Source of the DNA: Halomonas sp. YLGW01
Lineage (GTDB): Bacteria > Pseudomonadota > Gammaproteobacteria > Pseudomonadales > Halomonadaceae
Assembly: GCF_014840935.1 (NCBI RefSeq)
Contig: NZ_CP062005.1
Coordinates: 1,426,001 to 1,490,000, forward strand
Reading direction: 5' to 3'
Length of the DNA stretch: 64,000 bases
Shown here piece by piece: positions 10,666 to 23,340 of this stretch. Position 1 is the first letter of the stretch. Every line of letters starts with the position of its first letter. The notes beneath the pieces are model-generated. The model ran no database searches. It was not told the DNA's origin and saw only the letters and a list, made by a program, of their open reading frames with translations. The translations under genes were made by a program, and so were the position numbers.

Positions 10666-11802
10666 GTGCCCGTGTCATCTCAAGCGCTTTCCTCCGCTCC
10701 GCTGTCGGGGATCCCCGTACATGTCATCACCGGGTTTCTTGGCAGTGGCAAGAGCACCCTGATTCGCCACCTGCTGGCCCACAAGCCTCGCGAGGAGCGC
10801 TGGGTGGTGGTGATCAACGAGTTTGGTCAGGTCGGTATCGATCAGGCCATGTTCGAAGAGCGCGAGGATGTGGTGGTCAAGGGACTGCCCGGCGGTTGTC
10901 TGTGTTGTCAGCTGGCCTTCGTGCTGCAGGCCTCGCTGGTCAATCTGCTGCATCGTCATCGTCCCGATCGGCTGATCATCGAGCCCTCGGGGCTCGGTCA
11001 TCCGGCGGGACTTTTAGACCTGTTGCGCAGTGAGGCCTTCGCCGAGGCGCTGGACGTACGCGATATCATCGCGCTGCTGGACCCGCGGCGGCTCGACGAT
11101 CCGCGTGCCCGAGGCCATGAGACCTTCCGCGATCAGCTGGCGATGGCCGATGGGGTGGCCCTGACCATGACCGACCTGGCCACGGCGCAGCAGTGTCGCG
11201 AAGCCGAGGCCTATCTTGACGCGCTGTGGCCCGCCAAGCGCTGGGTCGAGGCGGCGCCGCATGGGCGGCTGCCGGTGTCGCGTCTGATGCGTGGGCAGGG
11301 GAGTGAGCCCGGGCGGGGGAGTGAGGCAAGCGTCGCGAGCGATCACGGCGGCGACGCCTTGGCTGTGGCGCCGGCGCGTCCTGTGCTCCATTCCGCTCTC
11401 CATTCCGCTCTCCATTCCGCTATGCATGCCGGGCAGGTGCCGGTGATGCTGGAGGAAATCGCCTATCGGGAGCCGGTGCCGGGTGAGCCGGTCTGCGAGG
11501 AGGGCGACTCGCTTGGCTATCGCAGCCTGGGGTGGCGCTTCCATGCCAGCGAGCTGTTCTCCCTGGATGCGCTGGCACGCCTGCTCGAGTCGTTGCCCGC
11601 TGACTTGCGGATAAAAGCGGTGGTGCAGACTGACGTTGGCTGGAAGACCTACAACCGGGCCTCGGGGCGGGTGACCCTGACCGGGGCCAGCTGGCGGCGA
11701 GATTCCCGCCTCGAGCTGATCATGGATGTCGGTGCAGAGGGGCTGCCGGAGGCAAGCGCATTCCAGTCTTGCCTGCTGGCCTGTCGAGACCAGGATTCCT
11801 AG
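10666..11802 (+). CDS. COG0523 (CobW/ZigA-type) metal-trafficking GTPase
   Basis: COG0523 proteins are G3E GTPases that deliver metal, often zinc, to client enzymes. The 378-residue protein has Walker A GFLGSGKST (23-31), the metal-binding CxCC motif CLCC (78-81) after GGC, the EPSGLGHP segment, and a C-terminal CobW_C domain (about 280-370). Between the domains lies a linker with a triple LHSA repeat plus MHAG (241-256), placing four His at regular spacing. The start is GTG at 10666. A Zur-like operator directly upstream suggests induction in zinc starvation, so a zinc chaperone (ZigA/YeiR-like) is more likely than a cobalamin-synthesis role. No cobalamin genes are nearby. Confidence 0.9.
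   Translation: MPVSSQALSSAPLSGIPVHVITGFLGSGKSTLIRHLLAHKPREERWVVVINEFGQVGIDQAMFEEREDVVVKGLPGGCLCCQLAFVLQASLVNLLHRHRPDRLIIEPSGLGHPAGLLDLLRSEAFAEALDVRDIIALLDPRRLDDPRARGHETFRDQLAMADGVALTMTDLATAQQCREAEAYLDALWPAKRWVEAAPHGRLPVSRLMRGQGSEPGRGSEASVASDHGGDALAVAPARPVLHSALHSALHSAMHAGQVPVMLEEIAYREPVPGEPVCEEGDSLGYRSLGWRFHASELFSLDALARLLESLPADLRIKAVVQTDVGWKTYNRASGRVTLTGASWRRDSRLELIMDVGAEGLPEASAFQSCLLACRDQDS
11386..11421 (+). repeat. Three perfect 12-bp tandem repeats inside the COG0523 gene
   Basis: CTCCATTCCGCT occurs three times in a row in frame, encoding LHSA three times. It lies in the linker between the GTPase and C-terminal domains. Confidence 0.95.
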
Positions 11803-11855
11803 GCGCCAAACTCGCCCGGGTCGGGGGTCTGACGCTGCCTTTAGGGGGCGGTGAG

Positions 11856-11864
11856 TGGTACAAT
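11856..11864 (+). promoter_or_regulatory. Probable gyrA promoter -10 region
   Basis: An extended -10 TGGTACAAT lies 80 bp before the gyrA start codon. No good -35 is visible, as is common for extended -10 promoters. Confidence 0.5.
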
Positions 11865-11943
11865 TTCGCATTGCTATCACGAAGCTAGCCCTGCCAGCCT
11901 CCCGTAGCGCCAAACAGTCGCAGTGCAAAGGATTTGACGACCC

Positions 11944-14673
<2,730 letters not shown>

Positions 14674-14713
14674 TCGCCGCGGGCCGATACCATCATTCTG
14701 GAAGACAACGCTG

Positions 14714-15814
14714 ATGACACGTCATTTCAATTTTTGTGCAGGGCCGGCGGCGCTGCCGACCGCCGTGCTGGAGCGGGCGCGGGACGAGCTGCTCGATTAC
14801 CAGGGGCGCGGCCTCTCGGTGATGGAGATGAGTCACCGCAGCCCCGAGTTTGTCGCCATCGCCGAGCAGGCCGAGGCGGATCTGCGTGAGCTGCTGGCGG
14901 TGCCCGATAACTATCGGGTGCTGTTCCTGCAGGGCGGCGCCTCCATGCAGTTCGCGATGCTGCCCTATAACCTGCTGGGCCAGGGTGGCACCCCCAACTA
15001 TCTCTACACCGGGATCTGGGGTAAGAAGGCCATCGCCGAGTCGCGCCATCTGGTCGGCGCCCACGTGGCGGCCTCCAGCGAGGCCAATGGCCTTGTCGCC
15101 GTGCCGCGCCAGGCCGATATCGCGCTGTCGAGCGATGCCGCCTACCTGCACTACACGGCCAACGAGACCATCGGCGGCCTCGAGTTCGACTATGTGCCCG
15201 AAGGGCGTCTGGCCGACGGCAGCGAAGTGCCGGTGGTCTGTGACATGTCCTCGTCGATCCTTTCTGGCCCGCTGGATGTGTCGCGGTTCGGCGTGATCTA
15301 TGCCGGCGCCCAGAAGAACATCGGCCCGGCCGGCCTGACCCTTGCGATCGTGCGTGATGATCTGCTGGAGCGGGCCCGCCCGGACACGCCGACCATGTTC
15401 AACTACCGGGTCATGGCCGAGAACAACTCGATGTACAACACGCCGCCCACCTATAGCTGGTACCTGGCGGGGCTGGTGTTCCAGTGGCTGAAGCACGAGA
15501 TCGGCGGGCTTGGCGCGATGAATGCGCTCAACGACCGCAAGGCCGCCAAGCTCTATGCTGCCATCGACCAGAGCGAGCTGTACTCCAACCCCATCGCGGT
15601 GGCCAACCGTTCACGCATGAACGTGCCCTTCGTGTTGGCCGATGATCGCCTCGACAAGGCCTTCCTGGCCGAGTCCGAGGAGGCGGGTCTGCTCAACCTC
15701 AAGGGACACCGTAGCGTGGGGGGCATGCGCGCCAGCCTATACAACGCAGTGCCCGAGGCCGGGGTCGATGCCCTGGTGGCCTTCATGGCCGACTTCGAGC
15801 GTCGGCGCGGCTAG
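14714..15814 (+). CDS. serC: Phosphoserine aminotransferase
   Basis: SerC is a PLP enzyme that converts 3-phosphohydroxypyruvate and glutamate to phosphoserine, and also acts in pyridoxal phosphate synthesis. The 366-residue protein begins NFCAGPAALP after the first four residues and has the PLP lysine in GAQKNIGPAGL, both diagnostic. The ATG at 14714 has GGAAG 9 nt upstream; an earlier in-frame start would run back into gyrA. It opens the serC-pheA-tyrA/aroA-cmk-rpsA cluster known from many gammaproteobacteria and pseudomonads. Confidence 0.97.
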   Translation: MTRHFNFCAGPAALPTAVLERARDELLDYQGRGLSVMEMSHRSPEFVAIAEQAEADLRELLAVPDNYRVLFLQGGASMQFAMLPYNLLGQGGTPNYLYTGIWGKKAIAESRHLVGAHVAASSEANGLVAVPRQADIALSSDAAYLHYTANETIGGLEFDYVPEGRLADGSEVPVVCDMSSSILSGPLDVSRFGVIYAGAQKNIGPAGLTLAIVRDDLLERARPDTPTMFNYRVMAENNSMYNTPPTYSWYLAGLVFQWLKHEIGGLGAMNALNDRKAAKLYAAIDQSELYSNPIAVANRSRMNVPFVLADDRLDKAFLAESEEAGLLNLKGHRSVGGMRASLYNAVPEAGVDALVAFMADFERRRG

Positions 15815-15899
15815 GATCGCAGCGGGCGGCTTGCCACGGGCCGTTGAGCCAGGGCAGGCCGCGGATTGTCGAATCAGGGGTTAGTGTAGGGGAAATCGA

Positions 15900-16991
15900 A
15901 TGAGTGACACTCCCATTGATCTCGATGCGCTGCGTCAGCGTATCGATGGTCTGGATGGCGAGATTCTTCGCCTGATCAGCGAGCGCGCCCAGTGCGCCAG
16001 TCAGGTCGCCAAGGTCAAGACCGCGTCCGACCCGGATGCCGTCTTCTATCGGCCCGAACGTGAGGCGCAGGTGCTAAGGCGCATCATGGCCCTCAATCAG
16101 GGCCCGCTGGATGCCGAGGAAATGGCGCGGCTGTTCCGCGAGATCATGTCGGCCTGTCTGGCGCTTGAACAGCCCGTCAAGGTCGCCTACCTGGGGCCCG
16201 AGGGCACCTTCACCCAGCAGGCCACGCTTAAGCATTTCGGCGACAGCGCCGTCAGCCTGCCGATGGCCGCTATCGACGAGGTCTTCCGCGAGGTGGAGGC
16301 CGGCGCCGTCAATTACGGTGTGGTACCGGTGGAGAACTCCACCGAGGGCGTGGTCAATCACACCCTCGACTCCTTCATGGATTCCTCTCTGCGCATCTGC
16401 GGCGAGGTGGTGCTGCGCATCCACCATCACCTGCTGGTCTCCAGTAATACCCGGCGCGACAAGGTCTCGCGGATCTATTCTCATCCGCAGTCCTTCGCTC
16501 AGTGCCGCAAGTGGCTGGATGCCCATTACCCCCATGCCGAGCGGGTGCCGGTTTCCTCCAACGCCGAGGCGGCCAAGCTGGTCAAGACCGAGTGGCACAG
16601 CGCGGCGATCGCCGGTGACATGGCCGCCAAGCTCTACGGGCTCGACAAGATCGCCGAGACCATCGAGGACCGTCCGGACAACTCGACTCGCTTCCTGATC
16701 ATCGGCAATCAGGACGTCCCGGTCTCCGGCGAGGACAAGACCTCGATCGTGGTCGCCATGCGCAACCAGCCCGGGGCCCTGCATGACCTGCTGGAGCCCT
16801 TCCATCGCCATCAGATCGACCTGACGCGACTCGAAACGCGGCCGTCCCGCAGCGGTGTGTGGAACTACGTGTTCTTCATCGATTTCAGCGGCCATCGCGA
16901 CGATGCGCGGGTGGCCGCCATGCTCGAGGAAGTGAGGCTGCGCTGCGCCGAGCTCAAGGTGCTCGGTTCCTACCCGGTGGGCGTGCTCTGA
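15900..16991 (+). CDS. pheA: Bifunctional chorismate mutase / prephenate dehydratase (P-protein)
   Basis: The protein converts chorismate to prephenate and then to phenylpyruvate in phenylalanine synthesis. Its 363 residues hold an AroQ chorismate mutase domain (about 1-90), a prephenate dehydratase domain (about 93-275, with the STRF motif near 261-264) and an ACT domain (about 284-358, with GALHDLLEPF and LTRLETRPSR) that gives phenylalanine feedback inhibition in the family. AGGGGA lies 6 nt before the ATG. The next gene starts 2 bp after its stop, so translation is probably coupled. Confidence 0.97.
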   Translation: MSDTPIDLDALRQRIDGLDGEILRLISERAQCASQVAKVKTASDPDAVFYRPEREAQVLRRIMALNQGPLDAEEMARLFREIMSACLALEQPVKVAYLGPEGTFTQQATLKHFGDSAVSLPMAAIDEVFREVEAGAVNYGVVPVENSTEGVVNHTLDSFMDSSLRICGEVVLRIHHHLLVSSNTRRDKVSRIYSHPQSFAQCRKWLDAHYPHAERVPVSSNAEAAKLVKTEWHSAAIAGDMAAKLYGLDKIAETIEDRPDNSTRFLIIGNQDVPVSGEDKTSIVVAMRNQPGALHDLLEPFHRHQIDLTRLETRPSRSGVWNYVFFIDFSGHRDDARVAAMLEEVRLRCAELKVLGSYPVGVL

Positions 16992-16993
16992 TC

Positions 16994-19342
16994 ATGGCAA
17001 CATCTTCCGAGCTCCGGGCCGCGATGGCAGGTGAGCAGGCGGCTGATGCCAGTGCGCTCGGGGAGCGGCAGCTGCTGATTGTCGGCCTCGGGCTGATCGG
17101 TGGCTCCCTGGCCGCGGCGCTCAAGGCCGGCGGCTTCGGTGGCCGGATCCTTGCCTGCGATCGGGACGCCGACGAAATCGCCCGCGGCGTCGAGATGGGC
17201 ATCATCGATGGCGGCGATACCGAGCTTGCCGCCGTGCTGCCCGGCAGCACCCTGGTGGTGCTGGCGGTGCCGGTGCTGGCCATGGACGCGGTGATGGGCG
17301 AGCTGGTGGCAGGGCTCGAGACGGCCGCACCCGAGGTGGTGATCACCGATGTCGGCAGCACCAAGGCGGCGATCCGCGAGGCCGCCGTGCGCGCCTTCGG
17401 CGAACTTCCGACCCATCTGGTGCTGGGGCATCCGATCGCAGGCTCCGAGAAGAGCGGGGTGGCCGCATCCAACTCCCGGCTATACCGTCAGCACAAGGTC
17501 ATCCTGACGCCTGACGAGGGCACCGCGCCTGCGGCTCTCGCGCGGGTGCGGGCCCTGTGGGAGGCCTGTGGCGCCACGGTGCTCGAGATGCCGGTGGAGC
17601 GCCATGACCAGGTGCTGGCGCGCACCAGTCATCTGCCACATCTGTTGGCGTTTTCGCTGGTGGATACCCTGGCGCGTCAAGACGAGCGGCTGGAGATCTT
17701 TCGCTACGCCGCCGGCGGCTTTCGTGACTTCACGCGCATCGCCGGCAGTGATCCGGTGATGTGGCGGGACATCTTCACCGCCAACCGCGAGGCGGTGCTT
17801 CAGGCGCTGGATGATTTCGAGGGCGGCGTGGCGCGGTTGCGTCACGCCGTGGAGGCGGGCGACGGCGATGCCATGCTGGGCATCCTCGATCGTGCCAGTC
17901 ATGCGCGACAATATTTCGATACGCTGTTGAACCAGACCAGTTATCAGGCGGGTTATCAGACCATGCAAGACAATTCCATGCGTTACCGGGTCAGCCCCGG
18001 TGGCAGCGTCGCCGGGCGTATCCGCGTCCCGGGCGACAAGTCGGTATCACACCGTTCCATTATGCTCGGCGCCTTGGCCGAGGGCGTGACCGAGGTCAAG
18101 GGCTTCCTCGAGGGCGAGGACAGCCTGGCGACCCTGCAGGCCTTCCGCGAGATGGGCGTGGCCATCGAGGGACCCCACCAGGGCCGGGTGACCATCCATG
18201 GCGTCGGCATGCACGGCCTCCAGGCGCCGGCGGGGCCGCTCTATGTGGGCAACTCCGGCACCGCCATGCGGTTGTTCGCCGGCCTGCTGGCCGGCCAGAC
18301 CTTCGATTGCGAGCTGACCGGCGATGCCTCGCTCACCAAGCGGCCGATGGGGCGGGTGGCCGATCCGCTGCGCCTGATGGGTGCGAAGATCGATACCGCC
18401 GAGGGCGGTCGTCCGCCGCTGAAGATCCACGGTGGCCAGCCCCTCAAGGGCATCGACTACGCCATGCCGATGGCCAGTGCCCAGGTGAAGTCCTGCCTGC
18501 TGCTGGCCGGCCTCTATGCCGACGGCGAGACGAGCGTCAAGGAACCGGCGCCGACCCGTGATCACACCGAACGCATGCTCAACGGTTTCGGCTATCCGGT
18601 GGCCCGCGATGGCGACACCGCCCGACTGAGCGGCGGCGGGGCGCTTAACGCAGGCCCGATCGACGTGCCGTCCGATATCTCCTCGGCGACCTTCTTCCTG
18701 GTGGCCGCGGCGATCACGCCGGGCGCCGATCTGACGCTTGAGCATGTCGGCATCAACCCGACCCGCATCGGGGTGATCAACATCCTCAAGCTGATGGGTG
18801 CCGATCTCGAGCTCTCCAACCAGCATGAGGTGGGTGGCGAGCCGGTGGCCGATATCCGCGTGCGCTACGCGCCGCTGTCAGGCATCGATATTCCGGTCGA
18901 TCAGGTGCCGCTGGCCATCGACGAGTTCCCGGCGCTGTTCGTCGCCGCCGCCAATGCCCGGGGCACGACCCGGCTGCGCGGCGCGGAGGAGTTGCGCGTC
19001 AAGGAATCCGACCGTATCCAGGCCATGGCCGACGGCCTCGACGTGCTCGGTGTTAAGAACACCGTGGTGGCCGACGGCATCGACATCCTTGGTTGTGACG
19101 ACGGCTCCGGCACACCGAACTATGGTGGTGGCCATGTCGACAGCCTCGGCGATCATCGCATCGCCATGGCCTTCACGGTGGCGGGCCTGCGCGCCTCTGA
19201 CGAGATCCTGATCGACGACTGCGCCAATGTGGCCACCTCCTTTCCGGGCTTCGTCGAGCTGGCGAGGCGCGTCGGTCTCACGGTCACGCCGGAACCTGTG
19301 GCCACCGAGTCCGCGCCCAGTGAACAGCAGGAGGATGCATGA
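16994..19342 (+). CDS. aroA: Fusion of prephenate dehydrogenase and EPSP synthase (TyrA-AroA)
   Basis: A 782-residue fusion. The N-terminal part (about 25-320) is a TyrA-type NAD(P)-dependent prephenate/arogenate dehydrogenase with the dinucleotide motif GLGLIGGS (31-38) and the [10 protein letters not shown] segment. The rest (from about 329) is 5-enolpyruvylshikimate-3-phosphate synthase. It carries GDKS, RDHTE, SAQVK and NPTR, the four motifs that define class II, glyphosate-tolerant EPSP synthases. The ATG at 16994 lies 2 bp after pheA. Such fusions are known in Pseudomonas, Acinetobacter and Halomonas. No hisC-type gene separates pheA and tyrA here. A separate aroA start inside the fusion, at the Met codon 17978, is possible but has no good ribosome-binding site. 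Confidence 0.95.
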   Translation: MATSSELRAAMAGEQAADASALGERQLLIVGLGLIGGSLAAALKAGGFGGRILACDRDADEIARGVEMGIIDGGDTELAAVLPGSTLVVLAVPVLAMDAVMGELVAGLETAAPEVVITDVGSTKAAIREAAVRAFGELPTHLVLGHPIAGSEKSGVAASNSRLYRQHKVILTPDEGTAPAALARVRALWEACGATVLEMPVERHDQVLARTSHLPHLLAFSLVDTLARQDERLEIFRYAAGGFRDFTRIAGSDPVMWRDIFTANREAVLQALDDFEGGVARLRHAVEAGDGDAMLGILDRASHARQYFDTLLNQTSYQAGYQTMQDNSMRYRVSPGGSVAGRIRVPGDKSVSHRSIMLGALAEGVTEVKGFLEGEDSLATLQAFREMGVAIEGPHQGRVTIHGVGMHGLQAPAGPLYVGNSGTAMRLFAGLLAGQTFDCELTGDASLTKRPMGRVADPLRLMGAKIDTAEGGRPPLKIHGGQPLKGIDYAMPMASAQVKSCLLLAGLYADGETSVKEPAPTRDHTERMLNGFGYPVARDGDTARLSGGGALNAGPIDVPSDISSATFFLVAAAITPGADLTLEHVGINPTRIGVINILKLMGADLELSNQHEVGGEPVADIRVRYAPLSGIDIPVDQVPLAIDEFPALFVAAANARGTTRLRGAEELRVKESDRIQAMADGLDVLGVKNTVVADGIDILGCDDGSGTPNYGGGHVDSLGDHRIAMAFTVAGLRASDEILIDDCANVATSFPGFVELARRVGLTVTPEPVATESAPSEQQEDA

Positions 19343-20022
19343 GCGACGTCGATGCACGGGTACTGACCATCGATGGCCCCGGGGGCGCCGGCAAGGGCAC
19401 CATCAGCCGCCTGGTCGCCGAGCGGTTGGGCTGGCACCTACTGGACAGCGGCGCCCTCTACCGCCTGACCGCACTGGCGGCGGCCCGCCATGACGTAAGC
19501 CTGACCGACGAGGACGCCCTCGAGTCGCTGGCCGCCAACCTGGACGTGGTCTTCGTGCCCGCCGAGGGGGGCAGCCGGGTACTGCTGGAAGGTGATGACG
19601 TCAGCCGCGAGATTCGCACCGAGCAGGCCGGCGACCGGGCCTCTCAGGTAGCGGCGTTGCCCCGGGTCCGCCAGGCGCTGCTGAATCGTCAGCGCGACTT
19701 CCTCAAGGCCCCCGGCCTGGTAGCCGACGGCCGCGACATGGGCACCGTGGTCTTTCCTGGGGCGCCTCTCAAGGTCTTCCTGACCGCCAGCGCCGAGGAG
19801 CGGGCCCGACGCCGCCATCTCCAGTTGCGGGAAGCGGGGCAGGATGCTAGTCTATCGAGTCTTTTAAAGGAGATTCAGGCCCGCGATGCGCGTGACATGC
19901 AGCGCAGCGTTGCCCCTCTCGAACCGGCAGACGATGCCATCGAGCTGGACACCACGAGCCTGACAATTCCGGAAGTGGTGGAACGGGTGAAGGATCTGCT
20001 TGCCCAGCGTGGCATTGCTTGA
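19339..20022 (+). CDS. cmk: Cytidylate kinase
   Basis: Cmk phosphorylates CMP and dCMP to the diphosphates. The 227-residue protein starts with the P-loop [10 protein letters not shown] (about 9-18) and contains [10 protein letters not shown], the substrate-binding segment. Its ATG overlaps the tyrA-aroA stop (ATGA), so the two are translationally coupled. GAGG lies just upstream of the ATG. It precedes rpsA as in most gammaproteobacteria. Confidence 0.97.
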   Translation: MSDVDARVLTIDGPGGAGKGTISRLVAERLGWHLLDSGALYRLTALAAARHDVSLTDEDALESLAANLDVVFVPAEGGSRVLLEGDDVSREIRTEQAGDRASQVAALPRVRQALLNRQRDFLKAPGLVADGRDMGTVVFPGAPLKVFLTASAEERARRRHLQLREAGQDASLSSLLKEIQARDARDMQRSVAPLEPADDAIELDTTSLTIPEVVERVKDLLAQRGIA

Positions 20023-20140
20023 TCGTCTAACGATCCATTACGGGCCTCGGGATGATGTAACGACATGGGCGGACAGCACGTACTGAGAGTCCGCTCAGGT
20101 CTAACCAGCGCCAACATCCCCGGGGCATATTGCAGTAGGC

Positions 20141-20206
20141 CCGCACTCGCTGGTGGTGCGGAGAAGGCGGTAAACCGCCATTCAACGTTGATCACGTAGG
20201 AACATC
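20141..20206 (+). promoter_or_regulatory. rpsA leader with two hairpins, candidate S1 autoregulation site
   Basis: CCGCAC/GTGCGG (20141-20161) and GGCGG-TAAA-CCGCC (20166-20179) form two adjacent stems just upstream of a weak GTAGGAA ribosome-binding region. In E. coli, S1 controls its own translation through stem-loops in a leader with a weak Shine-Dalgarno. The placement fits, but the homology is not proven. Confidence 0.45.
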
Positions 20207-21880
20207 ATGAGCGAAAGCTTTGCTGACTTGTTTGAACAGTCTCTCCAAGACATCAACATGGAGCCGGGCGCCATTGTCATGGCGACCGTCGTCGACATTG
20301 AAGGTGATTGGATCACCGTCAATGCCGGTCTGAAATCCGAAGGCCAGATCCCGTCCGCGCAGTTCCGCGACGAGAACGGTGAGCTGACCATCGGCGTGGG
20401 CGATGAAGTCAAGGTCGCACTGGAAGCCGTGGAAGATGGCTTCGGCGAGACCCGCCTGTCCCGCGAGAAGGCCAAGCGCGCCGAAGCGTGGAAAGAGCTG
20501 GAAGCAGCCTTCGAGAAGGATGAGATCGTCAAGGGCGTGATCAACGGTAAGGTCAAGGGCGGCTTCACCGTCGACGTGGCTTCTATCCGTGCCTTCCTGC
20601 CGGGCTCTCTGGTCGACGTGCGTCCGGTGCGCGACACCGCTCACCTCGAGCACAAAGAGCTGGACTTCAAGGTCATTAAGCTCGACCCGAAGCGCAACAA
20701 CGTGGTTGTTTCCCGCCGCGCCGTGCTCGAAGCCGAGAACAGTGCCGAGCGTGAAGCGCTGCTGGCTACCCTGCAGGAAGGCCAGCAGATCAAGGGTATC
20801 GTCAAGAACCTGACCGACTACGGTGCCTTCGTGGACCTGGGTGGCGTCGACGGTCTGCTGCACATCACCGACATGGCCTGGAAGCGCATCAAGCATCCGT
20901 CCGAGATCGTTGCCGTTGGCGACGAGATCAACGTCAAGGTGCTGAAGTTCGACCGCGAGCGTAACCGTGTGTCCCTGGGTCTCAAGCAGCTGGGCGAAGA
21001 TCCCTGGGTCAACATCAAGGGTCGCTATCCGGAGAACACCAAGGTCAACGCACGCGTTACCAACCTCACCGACTACGGCTGCTTCGCCGAGCTGGAAGAG
21101 GGTGTTGAAGGCCTGGTCCACGTGTCCGAAATGGACTGGACCAACAAGAACATTCACCCGTCCAAGGTCGTCCAGGTTGGCGACGACGTCGAGGTAATGG
21201 TGCTGGATATCGACGAAGAACGTCGTCGTATTTCCCTGGGTATCAAGCAGTGCACCACCAACCCGTGGGAAGACTTCAGCGCTCGCTTCAACAAGGGCGA
21301 TCGCGTCGCTGGTAGCATCAAGTCCATCACCGACTTCGGCATCTTCATCGGCCTGGAAGGCGGTATCGACGGTCTGGTGCACCTGTCCGACATTTCCTGG
21401 TCCGAGACCGGCGAAGAAGCGGTTCGCAACTTCAAGAAGGGCGACGAAGCCGAAGCCGTCATCCTGTCCATCGACCCGGAGCGTGAGCGCATCTCCCTGG
21501 GTATCAAGCAGCTGGACAGCGATCCGGTCGCCGAGTACCTCGCCGTCAACGACAAGGGTAGCGTTGTTACCGGTCGTGTCGTCGAAGTCGATGCCAAGGA
21601 AGCGCACGTCGAGCTGTCCACCGATGTCGTGGCCGTGCTCAAGGCGTCCGAGATCAGCGCCGATCGCGTGGAAGACGCGCGCAACGTGCTGAACGAAGGC
21701 GACAGCGTCGAAGCTCGCATCGTGAGCGTCGATCGCAAGAGCCGCGTGATCAACCTGTCCGTCAAGGCCAAGGATCAGGACGACACCCGTCGCAACATGG
21801 GTCGTCTGCGCGAGCAGGAGTCCGAGGCTACACCGACCACCATCGGTGACCTGATCAAGCAGCAGATGGGTCAGGACTAA
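20207..21880 (+). CDS. rpsA: 30S ribosomal protein S1
   Basis: S1 is the large, loosely bound ribosomal protein that captures mRNA at initiation. The 557 residues contain six S1 RNA-binding domains, visible as repeated blocks such as [39 protein letters not shown] and [20 protein letters not shown]. The length equals that of E. coli S1. The ATG at 20207 gives the canonical [13 protein letters not shown] start. In most relatives ihfB follows; here a double hairpin and the convergent bioA follow. Confidence 0.98.
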   Translation: MSESFADLFEQSLQDINMEPGAIVMATVVDIEGDWITVNAGLKSEGQIPSAQFRDENGELTIGVGDEVKVALEAVEDGFGETRLSREKAKRAEAWKELEAAFEKDEIVKGVINGKVKGGFTVDVASIRAFLPGSLVDVRPVRDTAHLEHKELDFKVIKLDPKRNNVVVSRRAVLEAENSAEREALLATLQEGQQIKGIVKNLTDYGAFVDLGGVDGLLHITDMAWKRIKHPSEIVAVGDEINVKVLKFDRERNRVSLGLKQLGEDPWVNIKGRYPENTKVNARVTNLTDYGCFAELEEGVEGLVHVSEMDWTNKNIHPSKVVQVGDDVEVMVLDIDEERRRISLGIKQCTTNPWEDFSARFNKGDRVAGSIKSITDFGIFIGLEGGIDGLVHLSDISWSETGEEAVRNFKKGDEAEAVILSIDPERERISLGIKQLDSDPVAEYLAVNDKGSVVTGRVVEVDAKEAHVELSTDVVAVLKASEISADRVEDARNVLNEGDSVEARIVSVDRKSRVINLSVKAKDQDDTRRNMGRLREQESEATPTTIGDLIKQQMGQD

Positions 21881-21890
21881 GTCCCGACCC

Positions 21891-21960
21891 GGCGTCTCGG
21901 TCCGCCGAGACGCCAAGATGGCTTGAACAAAAACGCCGCCCCAAGGGGCGGCGTTTTTTT
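21891..21960 (+). terminator. Tandem hairpins after rpsA, second one a bidirectional terminator
   Basis: GGCGTCTCGG/CCGAGACGCC (21891-21914) is a perfect 10-bp stem without T-tract. It is followed at 21931-21960 by CGCCGCCCC/GGGGCGGCG flanked by A and T runs (seven T on this strand, five on the other), which can also terminate bioA from the opposite strand. Confidence 0.92.
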
Positions 21961-22045
21961 GTGTCTGTGTGTCTGGGATGAGTGGCCTGGTTTCTAATGA
22001 CCTAGTTGCAAAGGAGTCACTTGCTGGGGCAGGCCCTGCGTTTCT

Positions 22046-23329
22046 TCAGGGCCTCGGCGTTTCGCTCAGGAACCAGTCCTTCATGGTCGTGGTGATCTGG
22101 CGCATTTCCTCGGCCTGGGTCACATAGGCCGGCATGGTGTACAACCAGCGGCCGAAGCTTCGCAGCCAGACACCGCGCCTGCGAGCGAAGTCCTGTACGC
22201 CCTCGAGGCTTGCGGCATCATGAACCTCGATCACTGCTGTGGCCCCAAGCACTCGCACGTCCTCGACGGCCGGGTGTGCCCTGAGCTTGGCATCCTCGAC
22301 CAACTCCTGGCGAAGGATGGCGTTCAGGGAGGCGATCTTGCCGAGGTAGTCCTCTTCCTCGAAGACGGCCAGGCTCTCCAGGGCTACTCGGCAGGCGAGG
22401 GGGTTGCCCATGAAGGTGGGGCCGTGCATGAAGGCATGATCGGGGTCTTCACTCAGGAAGGCCTCATAGACCCGATCGGTGGCAAGCGTGGCCGCATGAC
22501 CCAGGTAGCCGCCGGTCAGGCCCTTGGAGAGCACCATAATATCCGGCGTGACACCGGCATGTTCGGCGGCAAACATCTTGCCGGTTCGCCCGAAGCCGGT
22601 GGCTACTTCATCGAAGATCAGCAGCACCCCGAACTCGTCGCAGAGCTCTCTTGCCGCCTGTACATAGTAGGGGGATGTCATGTTGAGGCCGCCGGCGGCT
22701 TGCAGGAGCGGCTCCATGAGCAGCCCGGCGATCTCCTGGTGGTGTGCCTCCAATACTTCCCGCAGGCCCTGAATGCCGGCTTCCACGGCCTCTCGTGGGG
22801 CATCGAAGCCGGCCGTCGGTGCCGGGGCAAAATGATGGGTTGGCAGGAAGCCGGCGAACAGCGAGTGCATGCCTTCCTCGGGATCGCACACTGCCATGCA
22901 GCCCGTCGTATCGCCATGATAGGCGCGCATCAGGGAAAGCATGCGATGCTTGCCGGGGTGCCCGCGCTGCACTTGGTATTGCACCGCCATCTTCATGGCG
23001 ACTTCCATCCCGACCGAGCCGCTGTCCGAGAAGAAGACGTGATTGAGACCCGGTGGTGTAATGCGGACCAGGGCCTGCGACAGCCGGTCGGCCGGCTCAT
23101 GGGTCAGTCCGCCCAGCATCACATGACATAGGGTGTCGGCCTGCTGCTGAATTGCCGCTACCAGGCGGGGATGACCATAGCCATGAATCATGCACCACCA
23201 AGAGCAGGTGGCATCCAGCAGGCGTTCGCCGCTCTCCAGGGTGAAGTGTGCCCCGTCGCCACCGACCACCTTGAGGGCCGGGGGTTGTGTCTTCATCTGT
23301 GCATAGGGGTGCCAAAGGACATCTCTCAT
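22046..23329 (-). CDS. bioA: Adenosylmethionine-8-amino-7-oxononanoate aminotransferase (BioA)
   Basis: BioA is a PLP transaminase that uses S-adenosylmethionine as amino donor to make 7,8-diaminopelargonate in biotin synthesis. The 427-residue protein starts with LWHPYAQMKT and has SDSGSVGMEVAMKMAVQY, the IFDEVATGFGRTG cofactor block and the PLP lysine in LSKGLTGGYL, all BioA signatures. It stands alone: no other bio gene is in the window. A perfect BirA-type operator lies 11 bp before its start codon, so it should be repressed when biotin is plentiful. No strong ribosome-binding site precedes the ATG. Confidence 0.96.
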   Translation of the reverse strand: MRDVLWHPYAQMKTQPPALKVVGGDGAHFTLESGERLLDATCSWWCMIHGYGHPRLVAAIQQQADTLCHVMLGGLTHEPADRLSQALVRITPPGLNHVFFSDSGSVGMEVAMKMAVQYQVQRGHPGKHRMLSLMRAYHGDTTGCMAVCDPEEGMHSLFAGFLPTHHFAPAPTAGFDAPREAVEAGIQGLREVLEAHHQEIAGLLMEPLLQAAGGLNMTSPYYVQAARELCDEFGVLLIFDEVATGFGRTGKMFAAEHAGVTPDIMVLSKGLTGGYLGHAATLATDRVYEAFLSEDPDHAFMHGPTFMGNPLACRVALESLAVFEEEDYLGKIASLNAILRQELVEDAKLRAHPAVEDVRVLGATAVIEVHDAASLEGVQDFARRRGVWLRSFGRWLYTMPAYVTQAEEMRQITTTMKDWFLSETPRP

Positions 23330-23340
23330 GGAGCTATACT

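Noticed and set aside
20192-21916. 574-residue minus-strand frame across rpsA
   Set aside because: Shadow of S1, caused by the periodic codon use of the repeated S1 domains.
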